From Caballeronia sp. TF1N1 (lineage in GTDB: Bacteria; Pseudomonadota; Gammaproteobacteria; Burkholderiales; Burkholderiaceae): a DNA stretch of 64,000 nucleotides. A model generated the notes under the pieces. That model saw only the letters and a list, made by a program, of their open reading frames with translations, ran no database searches and was not told where the DNA came from. Location of the stretch: the NCBI RefSeq assembly GCF_022878925.1, contig NZ_CP084627.1:1240001-1304000 (forward strand), written 5' to 3'. Numbering within the stretch: the first letter of the stretch is position 1; every line of letters starts with the position of its first letter. Of this stretch, positions 35,249-47,955 are shown one piece after another. A program made the position numbers and the translations under genes.

Positions 35249-35856
35249 CGGAACGGTCCAGCGAACCCACGCCCGCGCGCCGGCTCGACGAATTCAAAGC
35301 CGACGCGCGCTTTGCGTGGTGCGTCACGGGCTCCGGTCATATGCTCGAGGAATCCATCGAGCTTGCGCTGCGCTTGCCGGGCGTCGACATGTTCTTGTCG
35401 TCCGCGGGCGAGGAAGTGCTGCCGCTCTACGGCTGGACCCTCGCGAAACTGCGCGAACGCTTTCGCGTGTTTCGCGATAACAGCGCGAGCAGCGTGCCCG
35501 TCGGCATGCTATATCAGGGCGACTATCACACCGTCGTGATCGCGCCCGCAACGAGCAACACCGTCGCCAAGTGCGCGTTCGGCATCTCCGATACGCTCCC
35601 GACCAATCTCTTCGCGCAGGCCGGTAAGCAGTGTGTACCGGGCATCGTGTATGCATGCGATACGGAACCGAGCGTCATCACGCATGCGCCGCGTCAATGG
35701 GTCGAACTGCGGCCGCGCGCCATCGAATTCGACAACGTCGAACGGCTCTCGCGCTTCGAACTCACGACGGTCGCGCGCACGCTCGACGACTTGCGCCACG
35801 CTCTCGATCAACGGTTATCCGAACTGAAGCTCGCATGGAACACATCGTCTTCCTGA
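35245..35856 (+). CDS. dmrB: Archaeal-type flavoprotein dihydromethanopterin reductase DmrB
   Basis: A 203-residue flavoprotein of the HFCD/archaeoflavoprotein family. AWCVTGSGHMLEESIEL near residue 26, VVIAPATSNTVAKCAFGISD near residue 95, and several cysteines (CVPGIVYACD) match DmrB, which has been characterised structurally from Burkholderia xenovorans as an FMN-dependent reductase of dihydromethanopterin. It performs the last step in making H4MPT. It overlaps the activator by four bases and the next gene by 22. Confidence 0.9.
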   Translation: MTERSSEPTPARRLDEFKADARFAWCVTGSGHMLEESIELALRLPGVDMFLSSAGEEVLPLYGWTLAKLRERFRVFRDNSASSVPVGMLYQGDYHTVVIAPATSNTVAKCAFGISDTLPTNLFAQAGKQCVPGIVYACDTEPSVITHAPRQWVELRPRAIEFDNVERLSRFELTTVARTLDDLRHALDQRLSELKLAWNTSSS

Positions 35857-37235
35857 CCGGGCGGCTCGCCGAGCGCAGTCTTCATCAGGTGCTGGAAGGC
35901 ATCGCACCGACTTCGAATCAGGACTCGCCATTTTCGTGGGAAGTGCGCGAAATCGGCTTGCAGGTCGCGGGGCTGATGACGGCCGACATGATCCGCCGGC
36001 GCGTGGTGCCACCGCTCACCGAAGGCACGCACCGCGTGATCGTGCCCGGCCGATGCCGTGGCGACCTCGACATGCTCTCCGCGCATTTCGGCGTGAAGGT
36101 CGAGCGCGGTCCCGAGGAAGTCAAGGACTTGCCGCAGTTCTTTGGCCGCGAGGCGCGAAAGGTGGATCTCTCGCGTTACGAGACGGAAATTTTCGCGGAG
36201 ATCGTCGATGCGCCGCGTCTCGATCTCGATGGCATCGCGGCACGCGCGCTTGACTATCAGGCTCAGGGCGCAAATGTAATCGATATCGGTTGCCTGCCCG
36301 CGACGCCGTTTCCGCATCTGGAAGATGCGGTGACGATGCTCAAGGAACGCGGTTTTCGCGTAAGTGTCGATTCCATGCTCACCGATGAACTCGTGCGCGG
36401 CGGACACGCGGGCGCCGATTACGTGATGAGTCTAAATGTGGATACGTTGTGGGTCGCCGACGAAGTGGCATCGACGCCGATACTCGTGCCGCGCGAACCG
36501 CTCGACGTGGCATCGCTCGATGCGGCCATCGACATCATGCAGCAACGCGGCCGTCCGTTTCTCGCCGATCCGATTCTCGATCCGATCCCGTTCGGGCTCG
36601 CGGCATCCATTGCGCGCTATGTAGGCCTGCGAGAACGCTACGCCGATGTGCCGATCATGATGGGCGTCGGCAACGTGACCGAGTTGACCGAGGCGGACAC
36701 GAGCGGCATCAACGCCGTGCTGTTCGGCATGGCGGCGGAGTTGCGCGTCGCGGCCGTGCTGACCACTTCCGTGAGTCTGCATGCCCGCCGCGCCGTGCGT
36801 GAAGCCGATGTCGCGCGGCGCGTGATGCATGCGGCGCGTGAGACACAGACCTTGCCGAAGGGCATATCGAGCGACTTGTCGGCGTTGCATTCGAAGCGGC
36901 CGTTTCCTTATAACGCCGAGGAGATCGGGGCGCTCGCGGCGGCGGTGCGCGACCCCAACTTTCGCGTGCAGGTTTCCGCCGATGGCATTCACGTCTACAA
37001 CCGCGACGGGCATCGCCTTGCAATCGATCCGTTCGCGCTTTATCCCGATCTCAAGCTCGAAGCCGATGGCGGACACGCGTTCTACATGGGCGTGCAACTC
37101 GCGCGGGCCGAGATCGCGTGGCAACTCGGCAAGCGCTTCGATCAGGATCAGCCGCTCGATTGGGGATGCGAGGTAGATCGGCCCGAAGAGGACTTGAGCG
37201 CGTGGCATACGCCCGGGCCCACCAGAAAACGCTGA
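35835..37235 (+). CDS. Dihydropteroate synthase-like protein of the H4MPT pathway
   Basis: A 466-residue protein. A TIM-barrel domain like dihydropteroate synthase is visible in the middle (ALDYQAQGANVIDIGCLPATP, then VSVDSMLTDELV, FLADPILDPIPFGL). It is probably the enzyme joining the pterin to beta-RFAP, as DHPS joins pterin and PABA. The N-terminal 130 residues and C-terminal 150 residues are additional domains. ATG 35835 lies within the end of dmrB (22-base overlap). It is co-directional with the sigma-54 activator and dmrB and ends two bases before the convergent thioredoxin-like gene. Confidence 0.85.
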   Translation: MEHIVFLTGRLAERSLHQVLEGIAPTSNQDSPFSWEVREIGLQVAGLMTADMIRRRVVPPLTEGTHRVIVPGRCRGDLDMLSAHFGVKVERGPEEVKDLPQFFGREARKVDLSRYETEIFAEIVDAPRLDLDGIAARALDYQAQGANVIDIGCLPATPFPHLEDAVTMLKERGFRVSVDSMLTDELVRGGHAGADYVMSLNVDTLWVADEVASTPILVPREPLDVASLDAAIDIMQQRGRPFLADPILDPIPFGLAASIARYVGLRERYADVPIMMGVGNVTELTEADTSGINAVLFGMAAELRVAAVLTTSVSLHARRAVREADVARRVMHAARETQTLPKGISSDLSALHSKRPFPYNAEEIGALAAAVRDPNFRVQVSADGIHVYNRDGHRLAIDPFALYPDLKLEADGGHAFYMGVQLARAEIAWQLGKRFDQDQPLDWGCEVDRPEEDLSAWHTPGPTRKR

Positions 37236-37236
37236 G

Positions 37237-37788
37237 TCACGACGCTTTCCATTTGATCGAGCAGCCGAGCGCGGGGAGTTGCAGAGCCTGTGTGGTGCCA
37301 TGGACCGCGATGTCGCGCATGGCTTCGTAGAGATCGCGGCGCGCATCGGGCAACGGTTCCTTGCGCGATGCATCGATTCTGCCGCGATAGCGCAGCTTCA
37401 GCTCATGGTCGAAACCGAAGCATTCCGGCGTGCAGACGGCGCCGTATGCATGCGCGACTTGCTGCGTTTCATCGAAGAGATACGGGAACGGCAGGCGTTG
37501 ATCTTCGGCGAGGCGCACCATGGCGTCGAAATCGTCGTCGGTGTAGACGCTTGCATCGTTCGAGTTGATGCCGACGACGTTCACGCCTGTTTCACGTAGC
37601 TGGATGGCGTCGCGGATGAGGCCTGGCAACGCAGCTTTCACATACGGGCAGTGATTGCACATGAACACGATGACGAGGCCGCGCTCGCCCTTGAGACTGT
37701 CGAGCGTGCGGGTCGTGCCGTCGGTAGCGATGAGCGCGAAAGTCGCGGCATCCGCGCCCGGTTCGCCCGGCGGAGATTCGGTCGGCAT
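37237..37788 (-). CDS. Thioredoxin-fold redoxin (AhpC/TSA-like)
   Basis: A 183-residue cytosolic protein, without signal peptide, of the thioredoxin-like superfamily. The CNHCPYV motif (CxxC, about residue 43) follows ERGLVIVFM as in thiol-disulfide redoxins, and GINSNDASVYTDDDF is peroxiredoxin-like. Family members occur in many bacteria without a defined substrate. ATG 37788 follows GGGAG at 8 bases; the frame extends 47 codons further but into the toxin-antitoxin promoter. No evident link with the C1 genes. Confidence 0.83.
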   Translation of the reverse strand: MPTESPPGEPGADAATFALIATDGTTRTLDSLKGERGLVIVFMCNHCPYVKAALPGLIRDAIQLRETGVNVVGINSNDASVYTDDDFDAMVRLAEDQRLPFPYLFDETQQVAHAYGAVCTPECFGFDHELKLRYRGRIDASRKEPLPDARRDLYEAMRDIAVHGTTQALQLPALGCSIKWKAS

Positions 37789-37857
37789 GAGGTTGCTCCC
37801 AATTGGCTGTTCGGCATATCGACGAGGCGTTTCAAACCGTCTAGCATGTTGAAACGC

Positions 37858-37868
37858 TAACTTAGTTA
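37858..37868. promoter_or_regulatory. Palindrome upstream of the toxin-antitoxin pair
   Basis: TAACT-T-AGTTA is a perfect 5-1-5 palindrome in a locally A+T-rich stretch, 14 bases before the mini-ORF and 88 before the antitoxin start. It is a plausible autoregulatory operator of the Phd antitoxin. Confidence 0.4.
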
Positions 37869-37881
37869 TCCGGAGCACAAC

Positions 37882-37941
37882 ATGATGCACACCGTCAGCA
37901 TTGAATATGCTAAAGCTAACTTTTCGCAACTTATTGACTAG
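37882..37941 (+). pseudogene. 19-codon ORF resembling the N terminus of a Phd-type antitoxin
   Basis: MMHTVSIEYAKANFSQLID then a stop. GGAG lies 7 bases before the ATG. The peptide matches the start of Phd/YefM antitoxins (V-x-x-A-K-x-x-F-S-x-L-I) better than the intact antitoxin that follows 14 bases later, and both are preceded by CGGAGCA. It is either a remnant of a duplicated antitoxin gene or a short translated leader. Too short to fold alone. Confidence 0.55.
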
Positions 37942-37955
37942 TCATCGGAGCATTC

Positions 37956-38249
37956 ATGCAAGTCTATAGCGTTGCGGAAGCGCAAATTAACCTGCCTAAA
38001 ATCCTGCAGGCCGTGGCAGACGGCGAAGGCGTTGTCATCGAAGGCACGCACTCCGCCCTTCTGTTGCCGGTCAAATCCATCAAACGTACTTCGGAACCGC
38101 GCCCGCTTTCGAGCATCATTGTCGGAACACCCGAAGAGGGAGAGCCCCAGCCGTACGATGCTCTTTTCGCTCCGCTTCCCGACGACGTCCTCGCCGAGTT
38201 TTCCAAACCGCTTCCTGATCACATTCTCGACACGTCAGAGGGCGGCTAA
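37956..38249 (+). CDS. Type II antitoxin, Phd/YefM family
   Basis: A 97-residue protein whose first 45 residues (VYSVAEAQINLPKILQAV, ADGEGVVIEG) match the DNA-binding Phd domain; the acidic, proline-rich C terminus would wrap around the toxin. GGAG precedes the ATG. The stop overlaps the PIN toxin start by one base (TAATG), as usual for such pairs. The antitoxin normally represses its own operon and neutralises the RNase. Confidence 0.86.
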   Translation: MQVYSVAEAQINLPKILQAVADGEGVVIEGTHSALLLPVKSIKRTSEPRPLSSIIVGTPEEGEPQPYDALFAPLPDDVLAEFSKPLPDHILDTSEGG

Positions 38250-38626
38250 TGCGCGTATTGCTCGATACCCATATCTACATCTGGACCGTTCTCAACGACC
38301 GGCGACTTCCAGAAAAATTCCGCAGGATGATCGCCGATGCAACGGAAGTCTTTGTGAGCACCGCAAGCATCTGGGAAATGTCGATCAAGGCGGCGCTAGG
38401 GAAACTAGGGCCGCGCGAGGAAGCCACCATCGACGCACTTGAGGAGCAACGCATCATCCCGCTTCCTGTTTTGCTTGCTCACGCTCGTGCGGTGAGAGAC
38501 ATGCCACATTTGCATGGCGATCCGTTCGACCGCGTAATCGTCGCGCAAGCTCGCTGCGAACTACTCGAACTGCTTACAGTGGACGCGGAGCTTGCCGCAT
38601 ACTCGGCGAACGCGTTTGAAATCTGA
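38249..38626 (+). CDS. PIN-domain RNase toxin (VapC family)
   Basis: A 125-residue PIN-domain protein. Acidic active-site residues are seen in LLDTHIYIW (Asp6), a glutamate in STASIWEMSIK (about residue 43), and aspartates in HGDPFDRVIVAQA (about residues 90-93). VapC toxins cleave RNA, often tRNA. With the preceding Phd-type antitoxin it makes a complete toxin-antitoxin pair placed between H4MPT and Calvin-cycle genes. It is followed by a 12-bp hairpin. Confidence 0.88.
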   Translation: MRVLLDTHIYIWTVLNDRRLPEKFRRMIADATEVFVSTASIWEMSIKAALGKLGPREEATIDALEEQRIIPLPVLLAHARAVRDMPHLHGDPFDRVIVAQARCELLELLTVDAELAAYSANAFEI

Positions 38627-38633
38627 GCGAGAT

Positions 38634-38661
38634 GTTGCTGGTCCGCGTGCGGACCAGCAAC
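38634..38661. terminator. Hairpin between PIN toxin and aldolase genes
   Basis: GTTGCTGGTCCG / CGGACCAGCAAC, a perfect 12-bp stem with a CGTG loop, fits exactly between the two convergent stop codons. No T-run on either side, but it likely separates the two transcripts. Confidence 0.7.
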
Positions 38662-38663
38662 GC

Positions 38664-39701
38664 TCAGTGATACCGCCTCGCCATAGCCTCCAACGCCATC
38701 GGCTTGATCCTCGCCGCTTGCCCCGCGCACCCGAACGCCTCGAACCGTTCGATACATAAGTCCCTCGCCGCCGCCGTCGCCGCCTTCAAAGCGTGACGCG
38801 GATCGAACTCCGAGCGCGCCGATGCCATCGCGCGACGCATCGCGCCCGTCATCGCAAGGCGAATGTCCGTGTCGATATTGACCTTGCGCACGCCATTCGC
38901 AATCCCGCGCCGTATCTCCTCGACCGGCACGCCGAACGTCGAACCAATCTCGCCGCCGTGCTCGCGTATCACCGTCAGCCACTCCTGCGGCACCGAAGAC
39001 GAGCCATGCATCACGAGATGCGTATCCGGAATGCGCGCGTGTATCTCGGCGATGCGGTCTATCGCGAGAATATCGCCCGTCGGCTGACGGCTGAACTTGT
39101 AAGCGCCGTGCGACGTGCCAATGGCAATCGCCAGCGCATCGATGCCCGTCGCTTCGACGAAGGCGCGCGCTTCATCGGGATCGGTGAGCAAGCGGTCGTG
39201 ACTGAGCGCGCCCTTTGCGCCCACGCCGTCCTCTTCGCCCGCAAGGCCGGTTTCGAGCGAACCCAGGCAGCCCAGTTCTCCTTCCACCGATACGCCGACC
39301 GAATGCGCCGCATCCACCACGCGGCGGCTGACTTCGACGTTGTAGTCGTAGTCCGCAGGCGTCTTCTGGTCCGGCATGAGCGAGCCGTCCATCATCACGG
39401 ACGTGAAGCCGGAACGGATCGCCTGCTGACACACCGAAGGGCTCGCGCCGTGATCCTGGTGCAGCACCACCGGAAGCTCCGGATGCGCCTCGATGGCCGC
39501 CAGCACCAGATGCCGCAGATACGTCTCGCCCGCATACTTGCGCGCGCCCGCCGACGCCTGCAGGATCACCGGGCTTTGCGTCGCCTCGGCGGCCTGCATG
39601 ATCGCGTGCACCTGCTCCATGTTGTTGACGTTGAACGCAGGCACGCCGTAATCGTGCTCGGCCGCGTGGTCGAGCAATTGTCTCAATGCGATAAAAGCCA
39701 T
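38664..39701 (-). CDS. cbbA: Class II fructose-bisphosphate aldolase CbbA
   Basis: A 345-residue zinc aldolase, last gene of the cbb operon. Motifs are [11 protein letters not shown] (zinc histidine, catalytic Asp), [33 protein letters not shown] and [11 protein letters not shown]. It makes fructose 1,6-bisphosphate and sedoheptulose 1,7-bisphosphate in the Calvin cycle. Two ATGs are close; 39701 has GGAG at proper spacing while 39707 is too near it. The gene lies 29 bases after cbbT. Confidence 0.95.
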   Translation of the reverse strand: MAFIALRQLLDHAAEHDYGVPAFNVNNMEQVHAIMQAAEATQSPVILQASAGARKYAGETYLRHLVLAAIEAHPELPVVLHQDHGASPSVCQQAIRSGFTSVMMDGSLMPDQKTPADYDYNVEVSRRVVDAAHSVGVSVEGELGCLGSLETGLAGEEDGVGAKGALSHDRLLTDPDEARAFVEATGIDALAIAIGTSHGAYKFSRQPTGDILAIDRIAEIHARIPDTHLVMHGSSSVPQEWLTVIREHGGEIGSTFGVPVEEIRRGIANGVRKVNIDTDIRLAMTGAMRRAMASARSEFDPRHALKAATAAARDLCIERFEAFGCAGQAARIKPMALEAMARRYH

Positions 39702-39730
39702 CGTCATGTCTCCGTTGGCGGGAAAAGGAA

Positions 39731-41782
<2,052 letters not shown>

Positions 41783-41817
41783 GAGAGGCCTCCTTCGATG
41801 CAATGGTGGGAAATCTT

Positions 41818-42690
41818 TTAAGCGCGCGCGCGTCGGTCGCGCAGCTGCAAAATCATCGGCGTGAAGATGAGCTGCATGGCGAGTCCCATCTTGCCTCCCG
41901 GCACGACGATCACGTTGGGCCGCGACATGAAAGAGTCGTGCAGCATGGTCAGCAGATAAGGGAAGTCGATGCCCTTGGGCCGCGCGAAGCGAATCACGAC
42001 GAAGCTTTCGTCGGCCTGCGGAATCTCGCGTGCCGTGAACGGATTCGATGTATCCACGGTCGGCACGCGCTGGAAGTTCACGTGCGTATGCGAAAACTGC
42101 GGACAAATGTAGTTCACGTAATCGGGCATGCGGCGCAGGATCGTGTCGACCACGGCTTCGTGCGAATAGCCACGCAGGTTCTGATCGCGATGCAGCTTCT
42201 GAATCCATTCGAGATTGATGATGGGCACCACGCCCACCAGAAGATCGGCGTGACGCGCGACATCCACCTTGTCGGTCACCACGCCGCCATGCAGCCCTTC
42301 GTAGAACATCAGATCGGTATCCGCCGTGACGTCTTCCCAGGGCGTGAAGGTGCCCGCGTCCTGCTTGAAACGCGCGGCTTCGGCGTCGTCGTGGATGTAG
42401 CGGCGAAACTTGCCGCCGCCCGTTTCACCATAGGTCGCGAACAACTGCTGCAGTTCTTCGAGCAGGTTGGCTTCGGGTCCGAAATGACTGAAGTTCTGCA
42501 GACCGTCGCGCTCGCTTTGCTTCAAGGCTTCGCGCATGCCGAGGCGATCGTAACGATGAAACGCATCGCCCTCGACGATCTGCGCGTTGATGCGCTCGCG
42601 TCTGAAGATATGCGTGAAGCTCTTCATGACGGTGGTCGTGCCGGCGCCGCTCGAACCGGTCACGGCGACGATCGGATGTTTGGTTGACAT
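41818..42690 (-). CDS. cbbP: Phosphoribulokinase CbbP
   Basis: A 290-residue proteobacterial phosphoribulokinase. The P-loop variant [10 protein letters not shown] (residues 12-21), [10 protein letters not shown] and the GLHGGVVTD segment are diagnostic. It makes ribulose 1,5-bisphosphate, the substrate of RuBisCO, and is a dedicated Calvin-cycle enzyme. GGGAGG lies eight bases upstream of ATG 42690. It is 99 bases downstream of the fructose bisphosphatase gene. Confidence 0.97.
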   Translation of the reverse strand: MSTKHPIVAVTGSSGAGTTTVMKSFTHIFRRERINAQIVEGDAFHRYDRLGMREALKQSERDGLQNFSHFGPEANLLEELQQLFATYGETGGGKFRRYIHDDAEAARFKQDAGTFTPWEDVTADTDLMFYEGLHGGVVTDKVDVARHADLLVGVVPIINLEWIQKLHRDQNLRGYSHEAVVDTILRRMPDYVNYICPQFSHTHVNFQRVPTVDTSNPFTAREIPQADESFVVIRFARPKGIDFPYLLTMLHDSFMSRPNVIVVPGGKMGLAMQLIFTPMILQLRDRRARA

Positions 42691-42789
42691 GCGCTTGCCT
42701 CCCTGTTGACCGAAGCGCACATCGAAGCGCCTGCTCCGGTCTTATGTATAGCCGAGCCATCCATGTGTTCTGTGCGCTTGCAACCGTTT

Positions 42790-43884
42790 TTAAGCGGGCG
42801 TCTCCGGCAGGAACAGCGAGCGCTCGTTGAAAAGTGGTGACGAAAACGGCTTGTCTTCGCCCCGGTCGTGCTCGCCGTGGTAGCGATGAATGCGCGCGAC
42901 TTCATTGCGCGATCCCAGAATGACCGGCACGCGTTGATGCAGCGCGCGCGGCGTGAGATCGAGAATGCGCTCGCGACCCGTGGTCGATAGTCCACCCGCC
43001 TGTTCGATCAGAAAACTCATCGGGTTCGCTTCATAGAGCAGACGCAACCGGCCTTCCATTGCAGGCGTCTTGAAGTCGCGCGGATACATGAACACGCCGC
43101 CGCGCATGAGAATGCGATGCACCTCCGCGACCATCGACGCAATCCAGCGCATGTTGAAGTCCTGGCCGCGACAGCCCGTTCTGCCGTCCTTGCATTCCTG
43201 CACGTAACGGCGCACCGGCGGCTCCCAGAAGCGTTCGTTCGATGCGTTGATCGCGAACTCGCATGAATCCTCGGGAATGCGGATCTCGGAATGCGTGAGC
43301 ACGAAGTTGCCGACGTCGCGCTCGAGCGTGAAACCGTGCGTGCCATTGCCGACCGAGATCACGAGCATGGTCGCCGGACCGTAGATCGCGTAGCCTGCCG
43401 CAACTTGCTCCCGGCCGGGTTGCAGGAACGCGGCTTCATCGGTGATGACGTTGTCGGCGCTGTTCTTTCTCAACACGGAGAAGATGGAACCGACCACGCC
43501 ATTGATATCGATGTTCGACGAGCCATCGAGCGGATCGAAGGCCAGCAGATATTCGCCGCGCGGATACGTTTCGGGAATTGCATAGACACCGTCCATTTCC
43601 TCCGACACCATACCCGCGAGCAGACCGTCCCATTCGCAATGCTGCAGGAAGATGTCGTTGGTCACGAGGTCGAGCTTCTTCTGCTCTTCGCCATGCAGGT
43701 TGATGCTCGACGCCGATCCGTGCTGCCCGCCGAGCGCCCCGCGCGTGAGCGCTGCCGCGATCGTCTTGATGGATGCAGCGACGTCGATCAGCAAGGCCGA
43801 GAGCCCGCTTGCGGCATCGGGGCCAGGCTTGCGGTCGAGCGTGTCGATCAGAAACTTCGATAAGGTCGTGCGTCCGTCCTGCAT
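42790..43884 (-). CDS. cbbF: Class I fructose-1,6-bisphosphatase CbbF
   Basis: A 364-residue metal-dependent sugar bisphosphatase. The active-site segment [20 protein letters not shown] (about residue 112) and [18 protein letters not shown] mark FBPase class [19 protein letters not shown] is the C-terminal metal/substrate site. In Calvin-cycle operons it also takes sedoheptulose bisphosphate. AAGGAG precedes the ATG. It is 12 bases downstream of cbbX. Confidence 0.95.
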   Translation of the reverse strand: MQDGRTTLSKFLIDTLDRKPGPDAASGLSALLIDVAASIKTIAAALTRGALGGQHGSASSINLHGEEQKKLDLVTNDIFLQHCEWDGLLAGMVSEEMDGVYAIPETYPRGEYLLAFDPLDGSSNIDINGVVGSIFSVLRKNSADNVITDEAAFLQPGREQVAAGYAIYGPATMLVISVGNGTHGFTLERDVGNFVLTHSEIRIPEDSCEFAINASNERFWEPPVRRYVQECKDGRTGCRGQDFNMRWIASMVAEVHRILMRGGVFMYPRDFKTPAMEGRLRLLYEANPMSFLIEQAGGLSTTGRERILDLTPRALHQRVPVILGSRNEVARIHRYHGEHDRGEDKPFSSPLFNERSLFLPETPA

Positions 43885-43896
43885 CGCGCTCTCCTT

Positions 43897-44832
43897 CTAG
43901 GGTTGGGATTCGGCAAACACGCGGCTCGCGCGGATATCGCTCGCGTCGAGCTGCATCAATGCGTGAGCGTCGGCGGGACCGCTGCCGCGTTCGGCCGCGG
44001 CAAACAAGCGATTCGCCTGACGCAGACGCGCGCGGTCGAGCGCATTGCGTACCGAACGCGCGTTGGCGAAATTCGGCAGCGCGATCCGGCGCGAAAGATA
44101 GTCTTCGAAGGCGCGGCGCGCGTCGCCGTCGAAGCGGTAATGCATCGACGAAAGCATGTGCTCGGCAATCTGCAACAGCTCGTCGGGCGCATAGTCGGGA
44201 AACGCAATGTGATGCGCAATGCGCGAACGAAAGCCGGGATTGCTTTGAAAGAACGTCTCCATGCGGCCTTCGTAACCCGCGAGAATCACGACGAGATCGT
44301 CACGCTGGTTCTCCATGGTCTGCAGCAAAATCTCGATCGCTTCCTGCCCGTAATCGCGCTCGTTCTCCGGGCGATAAAGGTAATACGCTTCATCGATGAA
44401 CAGCACGCCACCCATCGCGCGCTTGAGCACTTCGCGCGTCTTCGGCGCGGTATGTCCTATGTATTGACCGACCAGATCGTCGCGCGTCACCGAAACCAGG
44501 TGATTGCGGCGGATATAACCGAGTCTGTGCAAGACCTGCGCCATGCGCATGGCAACGGTCGTCTTCCCCGTGCCGGGGTTACCCGAGAAGCACATATGCA
44601 GCGTGGGCGCACCGGACGCGATGCCTAACGTTTCGCGCGCACGCTCCACCAGCAGATGCGCCGCGATCTCGCGGATGCGCGTCTTCACGGGCGCGAGGCC
44701 AATGAGGTCGCGATCCAGCTCCGCCAGCACTTCGCCGATGCGCGATTCGCGATACAGCGCCATGAGGTCGGCGCCGGGCTGCGGCTGCGCTTCGAGGTTC
44801 AACCGTTCTTCGAGCGTGGCTTCTGCGCTCAT
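43897..44832 (-). CDS. cbbX: RuBisCO activase CbbX
   Basis: A 311-residue AAA+ protein of the CbbX family. Walker [11 protein letters not shown] at residues 83-92, Walker [13 protein letters not shown] near 145, and [12 protein letters not shown] between them are typical. CbbX removes inhibitory sugar phosphates from red-type RuBisCO by pulling on the C terminus of CbbL; its presence matches the red-type large subunit encoded just upstream. GAGGAGG precedes the ATG, 17 bases after cbbS. Confidence 0.96.
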   Translation of the reverse strand: MSAEATLEERLNLEAQPQPGADLMALYRESRIGEVLAELDRDLIGLAPVKTRIREIAAHLLVERARETLGIASGAPTLHMCFSGNPGTGKTTVAMRMAQVLHRLGYIRRNHLVSVTRDDLVGQYIGHTAPKTREVLKRAMGGVLFIDEAYYLYRPENERDYGQEAIEILLQTMENQRDDLVVILAGYEGRMETFFQSNPGFRSRIAHHIAFPDYAPDELLQIAEHMLSSMHYRFDGDARRAFEDYLSRRIALPNFANARSVRNALDRARLRQANRLFAAAERGSGPADAHALMQLDASDIRASRVFAESQP

Positions 44833-44849
44833 GGTGACTGCCTCCTCGA

Positions 44850-45266
44850 TCAATAGCGATCGCCCGCGGGTCTGTCGGTGGCATACGTGCGGATCGAATA
44901 GCGCTGCACGCGGCCATGCACGTCCTGACGTTCGAGCCGGAAGCCCTTCTCGTCGGATGGCCGGTTGACGATGAACGAAAGCCGCATGGTCTCGAAGCCG
45001 CGCACCGAATCGAACGCATTGACCTTGATGTACTGCTGCGGATACGTCTTCCTGCAGGCGTTGACTTCCATCATCACGCCTGCTGCATCGTGCAGGTCGA
45101 ACATGGGCAAGCCCCACATCTCCCAGTACGTATTGCGCGGATGCGGGTCGTCGGTGTACTCCACCGAACAAGCCCAGCCCTGATCGAGCGCGTAGTTGAT
45201 CTGCGAGGAGATTTCTTCATCGGTCAGCGGAGGAAGAAACGAGAACGTTCCCTGAGTCAGTTTCAT
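44850..45266 (-). CDS. cbbS: RuBisCO small subunit CbbS (red type)
   Basis: A 138-residue small subunit. The N terminus [19 protein letters not shown] and [11 protein letters not shown] are typical; the C-terminal extension (after about residue 110) forms the hairpin found in red-type (form IC/ID) enzymes. It completes the L8S8 enzyme with CbbL. The start codon lies 28 bases after the cbbL stop codon. Confidence 0.97.
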   Translation of the reverse strand: MKLTQGTFSFLPPLTDEEISSQINYALDQGWACSVEYTDDPHPRNTYWEMWGLPMFDLHDAAGVMMEVNACRKTYPQQYIKVNAFDSVRGFETMRLSFIVNRPSDEKGFRLERQDVHGRVQRYSIRTYATDRPAGDRY

Positions 45267-45294
45267 GGTCTGATTCCCTTGAAGATGAGATGCG

Positions 45295-46884
<1,590 letters not shown>

Positions 46885-46900
46885 TCAGAAAGGAATTCAC

Positions 46901-46927
46901 GATTAACTTGCACGAGGCTAAGCAATC
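46901..46927. promoter_or_regulatory. Candidate LysR-type (CbbR) operator upstream of cbbL
   Basis: A 27-base imperfect dyad: GATTAACTTGC on the left and, on the other strand, GATTGCTTAGC on the right (7 of 11 positions agree), with inner TTA/TAA ends. It lies 116-142 bases upstream of cbbL, where CbbR normally binds. Confidence 0.35.
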
Positions 46928-47056
46928 CCTTATCTACTGTCCCGTTCGCGAAGCCTCGCCACGCCGATGGAACACTTTGCTGCGTTTTTGTCACAGTGCC
47001 GGCTTGCAATGCCTTTTGCCGCCCTGCCGTGCTATTTGCGGGCGTCACGGCGCGGA

Positions 47057-47072
47057 TGGCATGACGCTTGCG
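47057..47072 (+). promoter_or_regulatory. Candidate sigma-54 promoter upstream of pqqA
   Basis: TGGCAT-GACGC-TTGCG keeps the invariant GG-N10-GC and differs from TGGCAC-N5-TTGCA at two positions. It would start transcription about 84 bases before pqqA. The sigma-54 activator encoded at 33146 is a possible partner. Confidence 0.45.
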
Positions 47073-47166
47073 TGAACCATTCGCGCCGGCGTCTCCCGGC
47101 TGTGTGACGAATGCATCCGTCAGACGTGCAAGCGAGGCAACCACCGTCATTACTGGAGGATCGACT

Positions 47167-47241
47167 ATGCAATGGACCACGCCCAGCTTCACCGATATGC
47201 GTTTTGGTTTTGAAATCACGATGTATATCGCCACCCGCTAG
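47167..47241 (+). CDS. pqqA: PQQ precursor peptide PqqA
   Basis: A 24-residue peptide, MQWTTPSFTDMRFGF then EITMYIATR. The conserved glutamate (Glu16) and tyrosine (Tyr20), in the E-x3-Y pattern, are the two residues joined by PqqE and from which PQQ is built. A strong GGAGG precedes the ATG. It was too short for routine gene calling. Unusually it is about 10 kb from pqqBCDE, located instead between the cbb operon and methanofuran genes; six bases separate it from the DUF447 gene. Confidence 0.96.
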   Translation: MQWTTPSFTDMRFGFEITMYIATR

Positions 47242-47247
47242 AGGCGG

Positions 47248-47922
47248 ATGAACCCGCACGGCGCTGCATCGCTCGAAGTTCAAAGAACGATGCGGCTCGC
47301 CCGTGCGGTTATGAACAACCGAACGACGCGCGCCGCCATGATCTACGAGACCATCGTCACGACAGCGAATAGCGATGGCCGGCCGCACATCGCGCCCATG
47401 GGCGTGCGTTTCGAAGACGGCCTCGCGATCCTTGCGCCTTTCAGGCCGTCCACCACACTCGACAATGTCATCGCCACACGCAGCGCCGTCATCAACTTCA
47501 CGACGGACGTGCGCGTGTTTGCTGGCTGTGTCACCGGCATCGCGCGCGACTGGCCCACGGTTCCGGCCAATGCGGTGCCGAGCGTGCGGCTTGCCGACAC
47601 GCTTGCGCATACCGAACTGCGACTCGCCGATATGAGCGAGGACGAGACGCGTCCCGTGCTGCGCATGGAATGCGTCTATCGCGAAACGCATGCGCCGTTC
47701 GCGGGTTTCAATCGCGCTCAAGCGGCGGTTGTCGAAGGCGCGGTGCTCGTGAGCCGGCTTTTCATGTTGCCGCCGGAGAAGGTGGATAGCGAGATCGCTT
47801 ATCTGCGCATTGCCATCGACAAGACCGCGGGCGATGCGGAACGCACGGCATGGAACTGGCTCTTGCAGGCTATCGATGAATATCGCGCCAGGGCGCTCAG
47901 CACGTCGGCCCTTGGTTCCTGA
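47248..47922 (+). CDS. DUF447 family protein
   Basis: A protein of up to 224 residues of the DUF447 family, with a flavin-reductase-like split barrel. The conserved MIYETIVTTANSDGRPHIAP starts at residue 31 of this frame, so ATG 47338 is a possible true start; 47248 is kept because it directly follows pqqA with AGAGG near it. DUF447 genes occur in methanogens and in H4MPT-containing bacteria, implying a role in methanopterin or methanofuran synthesis; reaction unknown. mfnB follows 33 bases later. Confidence 0.8.
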   Translation: MNPHGAASLEVQRTMRLARAVMNNRTTRAAMIYETIVTTANSDGRPHIAPMGVRFEDGLAILAPFRPSTTLDNVIATRSAVINFTTDVRVFAGCVTGIARDWPTVPANAVPSVRLADTLAHTELRLADMSEDETRPVLRMECVYRETHAPFAGFNRAQAAVVEGAVLVSRLFMLPPEKVDSEIAYLRIAIDKTAGDAERTAWNWLLQAIDEYRARALSTSALGS

Positions 47923-47955
47923 TTACTCTCTGAAGCACCCCCTTGGAGTCAGACC

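Noticed and set aside
37237-38663. Mobile element carrying the toxin-antitoxin pair
   Set aside because: No transposase, integrase or flanking direct or inverted repeats of element type were found; only the locally AT-rich patch and the toxin-antitoxin genes.
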